Notes under the pieces: generated by a model
The model's input: only the letters and a program-made list of their open reading frames with translations
Database searches by the model: none
Told to the model about the DNA's origin: nothing
Program-made: the position numbers and the translations under genes
Source of the DNA: Leuconostoc kimchii IMSNU 11154
GTDB lineage: Bacteria; Bacillota; Bacilli; Lactobacillales; Lactobacillaceae
NCBI RefSeq assembly: GCF_000092505.1
Contig: NC_014136.1
Span: 992,001 to 1,056,000, forward strand
Direction: 5' to 3'
DNA: 64,000 nucleotides
Part shown: positions 26,418-34,397 of the stretch, piece after piece
How positions within the stretch are numbered: the stretch's first letter is position 1
Layout of the letters: each line of letters starts with the position of its first letter

Positions 26418-27084
26418 AGGTTTTTTTATTACAGGAACCGACACAGAAATCGGTAAAACGTTTGTGACAGCTGAATTAGCGAATTATTTAAACACACACG
26501 ACCAAGATTTTGGTGTTTTTAAGCCTTTGATGAGTGGGGCATGTAGGGAAAATCAACAGAGTGATGCTTATGTTTTAAAAGCAAGATCTCATGTTTCCGA
26601 CAGTTTAGAGGAAATTAATCCTTTTCAATGGCAAGAAGCTCTTGCGCCAGCATTAGCACAAAAACGTGCAAAAACGAATATCACATTGGACGACGTATTA
26701 GAAAAATATCGTGTATTGTCTCAGAAACATAAAAGTATGCTTGTTGAAGGCGCAGGTGGTATTACTGTCCCTTATGGTGATAATTTTAATGTCGTAGATT
26801 TAGCATGTGCCTTGGATTTACCATTAATTATTGTGGCACCAAATAAATTGGGAGTCATTAATCACATTGTATTGACTATTGCATTTGCGAAACAGCATCA
26901 TTTGACAATAGCAGGTATCATTTTTAATGGTGCTAAGCAGAAAGGTATTGTAGAAGATACTAATTTGTCATTATTGAAAAATCTAACTGATGTACGTATT
27001 ATTGGCGAATTACCGTGGGTCACAGAGCAGTTAGCTTTTGAAAAATCTTTGGATCAGTTTATTGATATAAGTTCGTTTTTGTGA
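26407..27084 (+). CDS. bioD: Dethiobiotin synthetase
   Basis: 225 aa. An ATP-dependent carboxylase closing the ureido ring of DAPA to give dethiobiotin. The P-loop [16 protein letters not shown] lies at residues about 8-23, with KPLMSG near 38 and [21 protein letters not shown] near 112. It starts inside the bioA 3' end (translational coupling). No bioB or bioF is present in this window, so conversion to biotin must rely on a bioB elsewhere. An AT-rich hairpin covers its 3' end (27071-27109) but has no proper T tail. Confidence 0.93.
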   Translation: MGNKGFFITGTDTEIGKTFVTAELANYLNTHDQDFGVFKPLMSGACRENQQSDAYVLKARSHVSDSLEEINPFQWQEALAPALAQKRAKTNITLDDVLEKYRVLSQKHKSMLVEGAGGITVPYGDNFNVVDLACALDLPLIIVAPNKLGVINHIVLTIAFAKQHHLTIAGIIFNGAKQKGIVEDTNLSLLKNLTDVRIIGELPWVTEQLAFEKSLDQFIDISSFL

Positions 27085-27225
27085 TTTTGTGATCATAACA
27101 AAAAACGAATAATCAGTGATTTTGACTACAAATTTTATGCTCAATACGACAGTCATTTACATTTATGTTAAGGAAAAAACAAATAATATTATTGATTAGC
27201 TACATTCGCTCAAAACCGCACTTTG

Positions 27226-27234
27226 TGCTATAAT
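27226..27234 (+). promoter_or_regulatory. Extended -10 promoter for gap
   Basis: TGCTATAAT, an extended -10, 50 nt before the gap start. The -35 is weak; a strong SD and codon use in gap suggest high expression. Confidence 0.6.
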
Positions 27235-27283
27235 ATGTTTGTTGACAAAAGTCAAAAACAAAATCTTTGGAGGATCTAAACAC

Positions 27284-28300
27284 ATGACTGTTAAGATTGG
27301 TATTAACGGATTTGGACGTATTGGCCGTTTGGCTTTCCGTCGTATCCTTGAATTATCAGATAAGGCTTCAGACATTGAAGTTGTTGCAATTAACGATTTA
27401 ACTAGTCCTGATATGTTGGCATATTTGTTGAAGTATGACTCAATTCACGGTACTTTACAAGCTGAAGTTTCATCAGATGACACTGGCATCATTGTTAACG
27501 GCAAGCACTATTCAGTTTATGCAGAACGTAATGCTGCAGACTTGAAGTGGGTTGCTAATGATGGCGTTGACTATGTCTTGGAAGCTACTGGTTTCTATAC
27601 ATCAGCCGAAAAGTCACAAGCTCATTTGGATGCTGGTGCTAAGAAAGTACTTGTTTCAGCACCAGCCGGTGCTGTGCCAACAGTTGTCTATGGTGTTAAC
27701 CAAGATATCTTAACTGCAGATGACACGATTGTTTCTGCTGGTTCATGCACGACACAATCATTGGCACCAATGGCTAATGCATTGAACAAGGAATTCGGTG
27801 TTAAAGCCGGAACAATGACAACAGTGCATGCTTATACAGCTTCTCAAGCTTTGCAAGATGCACCTAAATCAGGATTTGCTAAGCGCCAACAAAACCGCGC
27901 CGCTGCAAACACAACATTGCCACATTCATCAGGTGCTGCCAAGGCTATTGGTTTGGTTATCCCTGAATTGGATGGCCGTTTGCAAGGACACGCATTCCGT
28001 GTACCTGTTATCGATGGTTCAGTAACTGAATTGACAGCAACTTTGGACAAAGAAGTTACTGTTGATGAAGTAAACGCAGCAATGAAGAAGTACGAATCAG
28101 AATCATTTGGTTACAATGGTGATGGTCTTGTCTCAACAGATATTATCGGCGACACACACGGTACAGTATTTGATCCAACACAAACTGAAATTACAACTGG
28201 TAATGGTTCACAATTGGTTAAGATTTCTGCTTGGTATGACAACGAATACGGTTTCACTTCAAACATGATCCGTACATTGTTGCACTTTGCTACTTTGTAA
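27284..28300 (+). CDS. gap: Glyceraldehyde-3-phosphate dehydrogenase, type I
   Basis: 338 aa. The glycolytic NAD-dependent enzyme. Rossmann start [15 protein letters not shown]; catalytic Cys155 in [10 protein letters not shown] (Gln in place of the more usual Asn after TT); HAYTASQ for the catalytic histidine region (the usual T-x-D/N-Q is S-Q here); substrate loop [11 protein letters not shown]-terminal WYDNEYGF. The start at 27284 is fixed by TTGGAGGATC about 10 nt upstream. Codon use is strongly biased, as for abundant proteins. Single gene, ending in a terminator at 28356-28379. Confidence 0.97.
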   Translation: MTVKIGINGFGRIGRLAFRRILELSDKASDIEVVAINDLTSPDMLAYLLKYDSIHGTLQAEVSSDDTGIIVNGKHYSVYAERNAADLKWVANDGVDYVLEATGFYTSAEKSQAHLDAGAKKVLVSAPAGAVPTVVYGVNQDILTADDTIVSAGSCTTQSLAPMANALNKEFGVKAGTMTTVHAYTASQALQDAPKSGFAKRQQNRAAANTTLPHSSGAAKAIGLVIPELDGRLQGHAFRVPVIDGSVTELTATLDKEVTVDEVNAAMKKYESESFGYNGDGLVSTDIIGDTHGTVFDPTQTEITTGNGSQLVKISAWYDNEYGFTSNMIRTLLHFATL

Positions 28301-28355
28301 AAAAGTAAAAGATTTGGATTTTATAAGTTTCTGCTCATTAATCTTAATCTTTTAT

Positions 28356-28379
28356 GGTCTGCTTAGGCAGGCTTTTTTT
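28356..28379 (+). terminator. gap terminator
   Basis: GTCTGC-TTAG-GCAGGC stem (one G-U) followed by seven T, 57 nt after the stop codon. Confidence 0.85.
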
Positions 28380-28445
28380 GTGCGCATAAACTTTTTTGTG
28401 TCATATATGATATACTTTATACAGTTATTTGAAAGAGGTTTCGCC

Positions 28446-29255
28446 GTGAAAGTTGCATTTTCATCAGACAATCATTTTGATTTAAATAAAATAGATGTTA
28501 AACGTGCAATGCATATACAAGCGTTGTATTTATTAAATCACGACATTAATTTATATGTTATTGCCGGTGATTTGTTTAATGATTTTAATAAATCACTCGC
28601 ATTTGCGCGTGATATGCAGGATGTTCTGGGTGATAAAGTGATGATTCGTTTTATTGCCGGGAATCATGATATGGGTAACGGCGTCACCTATGACGAACTT
28701 GAAAGTGATATTGATCCACTTTATTTCCATAATAAATTTATTGATTTAACACCAAACGTCAGGTTAATTGGTAATAATGGGTGGTACAACTATGATTTTG
28801 TTGGTGATGACTATACAGAAGCGCAAATTCAAAGCTTTAAAAAAGCCTTTTGGTATGATCGTCGGATTAAACAGCCTGTTTCAGATAAAGAACGATTTAA
28901 TCGTAATATGGCTCAAATTAGGTCACAATTAGACAAAGCTGACCATAAACAAACAGTTGTTGTATCACATTTTGTACCCCGAATTGACTACATTAAGCGG
29001 TTTCCAAATGGTCTTTCACGTCTAGATATGGCGAATGCATTATTAGGAAGTGAACAGTTAGGCCAAATATTAGATCATTCCTATACGATTGACACGATCA
29101 CAGGACATCTTCATTTGCATCCAGCACCGCTAAAAGTGGGTAATAATACCTACTATAATGCGGCTGTTGGTTATAACACCGCACGTGTACACGAATGGGC
29201 AAGCGATGATTTCATAACAGAATGGCAAAATCATCTCATAACATTGGAATTTTAA
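28446..29255 (+). CDS. Metallophosphoesterase (calcineurin-like)
   Basis: 269 aa from GTG 28446, chosen because GAAAGAGG lies about 8 nt upstream and the next residues (KVAFSSDNHFD) are the first metal-binding motif. Others: AGDLFND near residue 43, FIAGNHDMG near 72, VVSHFVP near 179, TGHLHLH near 220. This is the family D-x-H / GD-x(n)-GNHD / H-x(n)-GHxH arrangement, slightly varied (SDNH in place of SDxH is normal). The substrate is unknown. Longer upstream frames overlap the gap terminator and are rejected. Confidence 0.88.
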   Translation: MKVAFSSDNHFDLNKIDVKRAMHIQALYLLNHDINLYVIAGDLFNDFNKSLAFARDMQDVLGDKVMIRFIAGNHDMGNGVTYDELESDIDPLYFHNKFIDLTPNVRLIGNNGWYNYDFVGDDYTEAQIQSFKKAFWYDRRIKQPVSDKERFNRNMAQIRSQLDKADHKQTVVVSHFVPRIDYIKRFPNGLSRLDMANALLGSEQLGQILDHSYTIDTITGHLHLHPAPLKVGNNTYYNAAVGYNTARVHEWASDDFITEWQNHLITLEF

Positions 29256-29256
29256 G

Positions 29257-29279
29257 ATGCTGGTAACAGCATTTTTTTA
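29257..29279 (+). terminator. Terminator before the fab operon
   Basis: ATGCTG-GTAA-CAGCAT stem with a T-run, immediately after the phosphoesterase stop. Confidence 0.85.
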
Positions 29280-29296
29280 TTGTTTTTTTAAATTAG

Positions 29297-29310
29297 TTTG
29301 ACTATCGAAA
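29297..29310. promoter_or_regulatory. FabT-like operator 1
   Basis: TTTGACTATCGAAA, overlapping the -35 of the fab promoter. It resembles the FabT box known from streptococci (a TTTGACTATCAAA-like site), and FabT is encoded in this operon. It is repeated in inverted orientation 30 bp downstream. Confidence 0.75.
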
Positions 29311-29326
29311 TAAATCATGAGATAAT
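29298..29326 (+). promoter_or_regulatory. fab operon promoter
   Basis: TTGACT, 17-nt spacer, GATAAT. Transcription would start near 29333, between the two FabT-like boxes. Confidence 0.75.
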
Positions 29327-29340
29327 TTTGTTATTATATA

Positions 29341-29354
29341 TTTCGATAGTCGAA
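29341..29354. promoter_or_regulatory. FabT-like operator 2
   Basis: TTTCGATAGTCGAA, the inverted copy of operator 1 with one change, placed just downstream of the expected transcription start where a bound repressor would block transcription. Confidence 0.75.
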
Positions 29355-29434
29355 GTATTAGACGAAAGGAAATGTGTTTGGTAAGCATTAGTATGACGAC
29401 TAATCATATACTGCCAAGCACGCTTACACATACT

Positions 29435-29878
29435 ATGCCAGTGCTTACAACAACAGAAATTATGGCCCTTATTCCAAACCGATATCCTATTCTTTATATG
29501 GATTATGTTGAAGAAATGGTGCCTGATGAATCAATTGTTGCGGTTAAAAACGTGACAATCAATGAACAGTTTTTCCAAGGTCATTTTCCGGGAAATCCTG
29601 TCATGCCAGGCGTACTTATTATCGAGTCATTAGCGCAAGCTGCCTCGATTTTAATCTTATCATCACCACAGTTTAAAGGTAAGACGGCCTACATGACAGG
29701 TATTGATAATGCTAAGTTCAAGAAAATGGTTGTGCCAGGAGATGTACTAAAGTTACATGTTTCATTTGGCAAGCTACGTTCGAACATGGGGAGTGTTATC
29801 GTCGAAGCCAAAGTTGATGGCAAAACAGCAACATCTGCTGAGCTGATGTTTGTTGTTTCACCAGATGAAACAGAATGA
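29435..29878 (+). CDS. fabZ: 3-hydroxyacyl-ACP dehydratase FabZ (first copy)
   Basis: 147 aa from ATG 29435. Dehydrates 3-hydroxyacyl-ACP in type II fatty-acid synthesis. Hot-dog fold with the catalytic His in FQGHFPGNPVMPGVLIIE; typical IPNRYPILYMDYVEE N-terminus. The start is set by alignment to the second FabZ (MPVLTTTEIMALIP against MTVLNTQQIMEIIP). The frame is open further upstream (ATG 29372, TTG 29378, ATG 29393). The only SD, AAAGGA at 29365-29370, lies 64 nt upstream with a hairpin between (see findings). In LAB, one of the two FabZ-type enzymes often also isomerises to the cis-3 product (FabM/FabN-like role); which copy does so is not visible. Confidence 0.88.
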   Translation: MPVLTTTEIMALIPNRYPILYMDYVEEMVPDESIVAVKNVTINEQFFQGHFPGNPVMPGVLIIESLAQAASILILSSPQFKGKTAYMTGIDNAKFKKMVVPGDVLKLHVSFGKLRSNMGSVIVEAKVDGKTATSAELMFVVSPDETE

Positions 29879-30333
29879 ACGAATCAGTATTAGAAGATTT
29901 TGAAGAATTAAATAATGAACTTGTTTCCGTGTTTAATAATGTGATGTGGATCGAAGAAGCTGCCTTGAAGCAAAGTTATTTTTCAGATATTACATTAAAG
30001 GATATGCATACAATTGATGCAATATCTATGTATTCTGAAAAGAGTGCTTCGCAAGTAGCTAAAATAATTCACTTGACGCCAAGTGCCATGACCACCGCTA
30101 TCGATCGATTGGTTGATAAAGGGTACATTGAAAGACGACGCTCTAATACAGATCGTCGTGTTGTCCGCTTGGGTTTAACGCATAAAGGACGCGTTGTTTA
30201 TCGTGCACATCAAGGCTTTCATCGTGATTTAACACACAACCTTCTGGACAATATGCAACCATCAGAAGCTGAAACCGTCAAACGGGCAATTCATAATTTA
30301 GTGAGCTATTTAGCAAATGTCATTAAACAATAA
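29875..30333 (+). CDS. fabT: MarR-family regulator of fatty-acid synthesis FabT
   Basis: 152 aa. Winged-helix MarR fold (SASQVAKIIHLTPSAMTTAIDRLVDKGYIERRRSNTDRR, in segments at residues about 55-95). Its position directly after the first fabZ and before fabH is the classical FabT location. It should repress this operon with long-chain acyl-ACP as co-repressor, acting at the boxes at 29297-29354. It overlaps fabZ by 4 nt (ATGA). Confidence 0.93.
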   Translation: MNESVLEDFEELNNELVSVFNNVMWIEEAALKQSYFSDITLKDMHTIDAISMYSEKSASQVAKIIHLTPSAMTTAIDRLVDKGYIERRRSNTDRRVVRLGLTHKGRVVYRAHQGFHRDLTHNLLDNMQPSEAETVKRAIHNLVSYLANVIKQ

Positions 30334-30342
30334 AGGGGAGCT

Positions 30343-31314
30343 ATGGAAAAGTTAAAAATTGTGGCGTCAGCGCGACAACTTCCAGAGCAGCAAGTTACGA
30401 ATCAAACATTGAGTCAAATAATGGACACCAACGATGATTGGATTTTCAGTCGTACAGGTATTCACCAACGACACATTGTGACCAATGAAAACACAAGTGA
30501 TTTAGCAATAAAAGTAGCTACGCAATTACTTAATAAAACAGGGATTGCAGCAGAAACGTTAGATTTTATTATCGTCAGTACCATGTCACCAGACAGTTTA
30601 TCACCAAGCACCGCAGCTATTGTGCAGGGCGCTATTGGTGCTGATAATGCGTTTGCATTTGATTTAAGCGCAGCTTGTTCAGGCTTTGTTTATGGCATGA
30701 GCGTAGCTTCTAGTTTGTTAGCTACAAGGTATCATCGTGGTATAGTTATTGGTGCAGAGGTATTATCTAAATTAGTGGATTGGCAAGATCGTACCACGGC
30801 AGTATTGTTTGGTGATGGCGCGGCAGGTGTACTTGTCGAGACAACACAAGATAATGTCGGATTACTGGCGGAAGAACTTCAAACTTTTGGTAACAAGGGA
30901 GAAAATCTAATCGCAGGTCGGTTTGCCAACAAAAATCCATTTTCTGGTGAAATTAGCCCAGAAGACCCCTATTTCCATCAAAATGGTCGGGAAGTTTACA
31001 GTTTTGCAACACGTGAAGTCCCTAATGTTTTACAAATTGCATTAGATAAGGCAAATGTTTCAGCAGATGACGTTGATTACTACTTATTACACCAAGCTAA
31101 TGCGCGCATTGTATCTTCAATCGCTAAACGTTTTGGACAACCGGCAGATAAATTTCCAACAAATATGGCTCAAAATGGTAATACAAGTGCAGCTAGCATT
31201 GGATTATTGTTCGATGATTTAATTGAGTCTGGACAGGTACATGCTGGACAAACTATTGCGTTCGTAGGCTTTGGTGGCGGCTTAACTGTCGGTGCACAGA
31301 TATTTAAAATTTAA
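30343..31314 (+). CDS. fabH: 3-oxoacyl-ACP synthase III
   Basis: 323 aa. Condenses acetyl-CoA with malonyl-ACP to start chain synthesis. Catalytic triad visible: Cys112 in DLSAACSGFV, His in LLHQANARI near residue 249, Asn in NGNTSAASI near residue 279. AAAGGGGAGC lies before the ATG. Followed by an 8-bp hairpin (31320-31339) in the 75-nt gap to acpP. Confidence 0.97.
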   Translation: MEKLKIVASARQLPEQQVTNQTLSQIMDTNDDWIFSRTGIHQRHIVTNENTSDLAIKVATQLLNKTGIAAETLDFIIVSTMSPDSLSPSTAAIVQGAIGADNAFAFDLSAACSGFVYGMSVASSLLATRYHRGIVIGAEVLSKLVDWQDRTTAVLFGDGAAGVLVETTQDNVGLLAEELQTFGNKGENLIAGRFANKNPFSGEISPEDPYFHQNGREVYSFATREVPNVLQIALDKANVSADDVDYYLLHQANARIVSSIAKRFGQPADKFPTNMAQNGNTSAASIGLLFDDLIESGQVHAGQTIAFVGFGGGLTVGAQIFKI

Positions 31315-31319
31315 TTTCT

Positions 31320-31339
31320 CGGTGTAGACGGCTGCACCG
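31320..31339 (+). other. Intercistronic hairpin, fabH-acpP
   Basis: CGGTGTAG-ACGG-CTGCACCG, an 8-bp stem with one G-U pair and no T-run after it. Probably an mRNA stability or processing element and not a terminator. Confidence 0.6.
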
Positions 31340-31389
31340 TAAAAATCTAACGAAAATACATAATACAAGAATAGTAGGAGAATAAAGTT

Positions 31390-31629
31390 ATGACAGATGC
31401 AGAAATTTTTGACAAAGTTAAAGAAATATTGGTTGATCAATTTGATTTAGAAGAAAATGAAGTGACTTTAACAACAGATTTGACAAACGATATTGATGCA
31501 GATTCATTGGATTTGTTTGAAGTTTTGAACCGCGTTGAAGATGATTTTGACATTAAGTTGGCTGTTGCAGAAAACATTAAGACAACACAAGACTTGGTTG
31601 ACAAAGTTAAGGAACAATTGGCAGCTTAA
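31390..31629 (+). CDS. acpP: Acyl carrier protein
   Basis: 79 aa, acidic. Phosphopantetheine attachment Ser39 in IDADSLDLFEV. It carries growing acyl chains for all Fab enzymes here. AGGAGAAT precedes the ATG. Flanked on both sides by intercistronic hairpins, fitting a gene whose mRNA must be more abundant than its neighbours. Confidence 0.97.
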   Translation: MTDAEIFDKVKEILVDQFDLEENEVTLTTDLTNDIDADSLDLFEVLNRVEDDFDIKLAVAENIKTTQDLVDKVKEQLAA

Positions 31630-31638
31630 ATGTTACAT

Positions 31639-31657
31639 GTGATCAATTATTGATCAC
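31639..31657 (+). other. Intercistronic hairpin, acpP-fabK
   Basis: GTGATCAA-TTA-TTGATCAC, a perfect 8-bp stem followed by a T-rich stretch; it may give partial termination after acpP. Confidence 0.6.
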
Positions 31658-31684
31658 GTACATATTTTATTTAAAGGAAAAAAG

Positions 31685-32653
31685 ATGGTAACTAACGTAG
31701 ATAACCCAATTTTTAAAAAATTAGGCATGAAGTATCCCATTGTTGAAGGTGGCATGACCTGGGCTGGTACAGGAGCCTTGGCAGCTGCTGTTTCTGAAGG
31801 TGGTGGTTTGGGATTTATTGGTACTGGCTACTGGCACGGTGAGGATGTACGTAAAGAAATTAAACGTGTCAAGTCACTTACTGATAAGCCATTTGGCGTT
31901 AATGTGATGCTACTTAGTCGGCATATACGCGAAGTGTTTGATGTGATTATTGAAGAAGGCGTGGCAGTTGTAGCCACTGGTGCTGGTGATCCGTCACCGT
32001 TCTTGGAAGAATTACACGCCGCTGGTATTATTGTTATGCCAGTTGTTCCGTCTGTTTCTTTGGCCCGAATGATGGAAAAAAAAGGTGTTGATGCCGTTAT
32101 TGCTGAAGGTATGGAATCTGGTGGTCATATTGGTATGCTAACGACCATGACTTTAGTACCGCAAGTTGTTGACGCTGTTAATATTCCAGTTATTGCAGCT
32201 GGTGGTATTGGTGATGGTCGCGGTGTTGCTGCAGCATTTATGTTGGGTGCAGCAGGTGCTCAAATGGGTACGCGTTTCTTGACGGCCACCGAATCTGAAG
32301 TACACCCTAACTTTAAAGCTAAAATTATTAAAGCCAAGGACATTGACACGATTGTGACTGGAAATATCATGGGTAATCGTGCGCGTGTATTAAAAAATAA
32401 AATGGCTAAAAATTTTGTCAAAAATGAAGTCAATGAGCTGCAGAAAGAAAAACCAGATGCAGCGGCAATAGAAGCGCTTGAGTCAGGAACATTACGTCGT
32501 GCAGTACAAGAAGGCGATAAAGAAGGTGGCGCATTCATGGCTGGTCAAGTATCTGGCATGATTAGGGATGAAAAGCCGGCAGCTGATATTTTGTCTGATA
32601 TATGGGCACAAGCAACTGATTTGATGGGGATTGAAAATAAAACACGAGTATAA
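31685..32653 (+). CDS. fabK: Enoyl-ACP reductase II (FMN-dependent)
   Basis: 322 aa. The last reduction step of the elongation cycle, NADH/FMN-type as in streptococci. TIM-barrel features: MTWAGTGALAAAVSEGGGLGFIG at the start in segments, GVNVMLL, GMESGGHIG near residue 141, AAGGIGDGRG near 166, LGAAGAQMGTRFL near 184. No FabI-type short-chain enoyl reductase is seen in the window. AAAGGAAAAA precedes the ATG. Confidence 0.95.
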   Translation: MVTNVDNPIFKKLGMKYPIVEGGMTWAGTGALAAAVSEGGGLGFIGTGYWHGEDVRKEIKRVKSLTDKPFGVNVMLLSRHIREVFDVIIEEGVAVVATGAGDPSPFLEELHAAGIIVMPVVPSVSLARMMEKKGVDAVIAEGMESGGHIGMLTTMTLVPQVVDAVNIPVIAAGGIGDGRGVAAAFMLGAAGAQMGTRFLTATESEVHPNFKAKIIKAKDIDTIVTGNIMGNRARVLKNKMAKNFVKNEVNELQKEKPDAAAIEALESGTLRRAVQEGDKEGGAFMAGQVSGMIRDEKPAADILSDIWAQATDLMGIENKTRV

Positions 32654-32656
32654 CAG

Positions 32657-32670
32657 CCGACAAATGTCGG
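32657..32670 (+). other. Intercistronic hairpin, fabK-fabD
   Basis: CCGACA-AA-TGTCGG, a 6-bp perfect stem with a 2-nt loop in the 51-nt gap; no real T tail. Confidence 0.5.
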
Positions 32671-32704
32671 TTTGGTTGTAAATAGATAGTATATGGGGTT
32701 CAAT

Positions 32705-33649
32705 ATGAAACTAGGTATCTTATTTAGCGGGCAAGGTGCACAACAAGCTGGTATGGGTTCTGATTTATATCAGGCTTTACCAGAATATAAAGCAACAGTT
32801 GATCAAGCCTCCGATATTTTAGGTTACGACTTACAAGCGGTGGCCAATGATGAGAACAAGATTAAACAGACAGCTTATGCACAACCCGCTATTTTAACAA
32901 TGAGTCAAGCAATAGTCAATGCTTTAGGTACTGCCTTGCCAAAACCAGTAGCTGGATTAGGATTGAGTTTAGGTGAATATTCTGCTTTGTCAGCTAGTGG
33001 TGCTTTAGCGTTTGACCAAGCTGTAGCAATTATTAAAGATCGTGGTATTTATATGCAATCAGTTGGGGATGCTAACCCAGGTAAAATGGTTGCGGTTATG
33101 GGTGATAACCAAAAACTGGTTGAAGATGTCTTATCTGATTTACAATCAGAAGGCAAACGTGTTTACCCAGCTAATTATAATACTTTTGCACAATTGGTTA
33201 TTGGTGGCGTGGCGGCTGACGTGGACATTGCGGTTGACGCATTGACTGCAGCTGGTATAAAGCGCATGGTAGAACTACCAGTGTCAGGGGCGTTCCATAC
33301 GCCGTTGTTAAAGGATGCAGCATTACAGTTGACAACACGTTTAGCTGGTGAGACATTCAACGATCTGACATATCCAGTATACTCAAATACGACAGGCGAG
33401 TTGTTCACACCAGAGACATTGTTTGATACATTAACAAAACAAATCATCTCACCAACTTATTTTGCACAAGCCATGCAAAAAATGTTAGATGATGGCGTTG
33501 ATACATTCTTAGAGATTGGCCCATCTGAAACATTGGTCAAGTTTGCTAAAAAAATTGCACCAAAAGAAGTTAAGCGTTATGCGATTACTGATATGGATAG
33601 CTTTAATACCGTACGTGATATCTTGCTAGCAGAAGGAAAGGAAGTTTAA
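32705..33649 (+). CDS. fabD: Malonyl-CoA:ACP transacylase
   Basis: 314 aa from ATG 32705. Loads malonyl onto ACP. Nucleophile Ser88 in GLGLSLGEYSAL (Leu where many enzymes have His before Ser), and catalytic His in SGAFHTPLL near residue 196; GQGAQ at the N-terminus. An ATG four codons upstream (32693) is less likely because GGGG lies between it and 32705 at suitable spacing. Confidence 0.96.
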   Translation: MKLGILFSGQGAQQAGMGSDLYQALPEYKATVDQASDILGYDLQAVANDENKIKQTAYAQPAILTMSQAIVNALGTALPKPVAGLGLSLGEYSALSASGALAFDQAVAIIKDRGIYMQSVGDANPGKMVAVMGDNQKLVEDVLSDLQSEGKRVYPANYNTFAQLVIGGVAADVDIAVDALTAAGIKRMVELPVSGAFHTPLLKDAALQLTTRLAGETFNDLTYPVYSNTTGELFTPETLFDTLTKQIISPTYFAQAMQKMLDDGVDTFLEIGPSETLVKFAKKIAPKEVKRYAITDMDSFNTVRDILLAEGKEV

Positions 33650-33650
33650 C

Positions 33651-34382
33651 ATGACGGATTTTAAAAATAAAACAGTCTTAGTGACTGGTTCATCAAGAGG
33701 TATTGGCCTTGCTATTGCAAAAGCCTTTGATGCTGCTGGCGCAAATTTGATTTTGCATGCACGGTCAGAAATTAAGCCGGAAGTGTTGGCTGAGTTCCAA
33801 CAAACGCCTCGAACATTGCAGTTTGATATTTCTGATGCAGAAGCTGCAGAAGCAAGTATCAAAGCATTGTATAAGCAAGAAGGTTTCGCGGGTATTGATG
33901 TATTAATCAACAATGCTGGTATCACAAAAGATCAGTTGGCCATGGCAATGTCTCCTGCTGATTTTGCTAATGTTGTGAATGTTAATTTAAACGGTACTTT
34001 CAATGTCACACAGCCTGTTTTTAAAAAAATGATTCGTCAAAAGCATGGTGCAATTATTAATTTGAGTTCAGTCGTTGGTCTGATGGGAAACATGGGCCAG
34101 GTCAATTATGCAGCTTCAAAGGCTGGTATTATTGGCTTTACGAAGTCTTTGGCAAAAGAAGGTGCACGACGTGGCATTCGCGTGAATGCCATTGCGCCAG
34201 GTATGATTGTTTCCGACATGACAGCAGTTTTGCCAGAAACAACGCAAAGTGAAATTTTGAAAAACATACCGTTGTCGCGTTTCGGTGAGTCAAGTGAAGT
34301 TGCCGAAGCCGTATTATTCTTAGCTGGTAGTGCTTATATTACAGGTCAAACCTTGACTGTTGATGGCGGTCTATATATTTAA
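33651..34382 (+). CDS. fabG: 3-oxoacyl-ACP reductase
   Basis: 243-aa short-chain dehydrogenase. TGSSRGIG NADPH-binding motif near residue 12, NNAG near 86, catalytic Ser in NLSSVVG near 139, Tyr153-x3-Lys157 in YAASKAG. Reduces 3-oxoacyl-ACP. It begins 1 nt after the fabD stop, with AAGGAAGG inside the fabD end as SD. Confidence 0.97.
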   Translation: MTDFKNKTVLVTGSSRGIGLAIAKAFDAAGANLILHARSEIKPEVLAEFQQTPRTLQFDISDAEAAEASIKALYKQEGFAGIDVLINNAGITKDQLAMAMSPADFANVVNVNLNGTFNVTQPVFKKMIRQKHGAIINLSSVVGLMGNMGQVNYAASKAGIIGFTKSLAKEGARRGIRVNAIAPGMIVSDMTAVLPETTQSEILKNIPLSRFGESSEVAEAVLFLAGSAYITGQTLTVDGGLYI

Positions 34383-34397
34383 TTAAAGGAGAAACAT

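Noticed and set aside
27071..27109. Terminator after bioD
   Set aside because: The T residues lie within the stem arm and not after it; no proper tail follows, so termination is doubtful.
27239..27283. N-terminal extension of gap from an upstream TTG
   Set aside because: It would include the SD GGAGGATC and yields residues not found in GAPDH; ATG 27284 is the clear start.
28287..28445. Longer start for the phosphoesterase
   Set aside because: The extension would run through the gap terminator and has no SD; GTG 28446 has one and begins at the first metal-binding motif.
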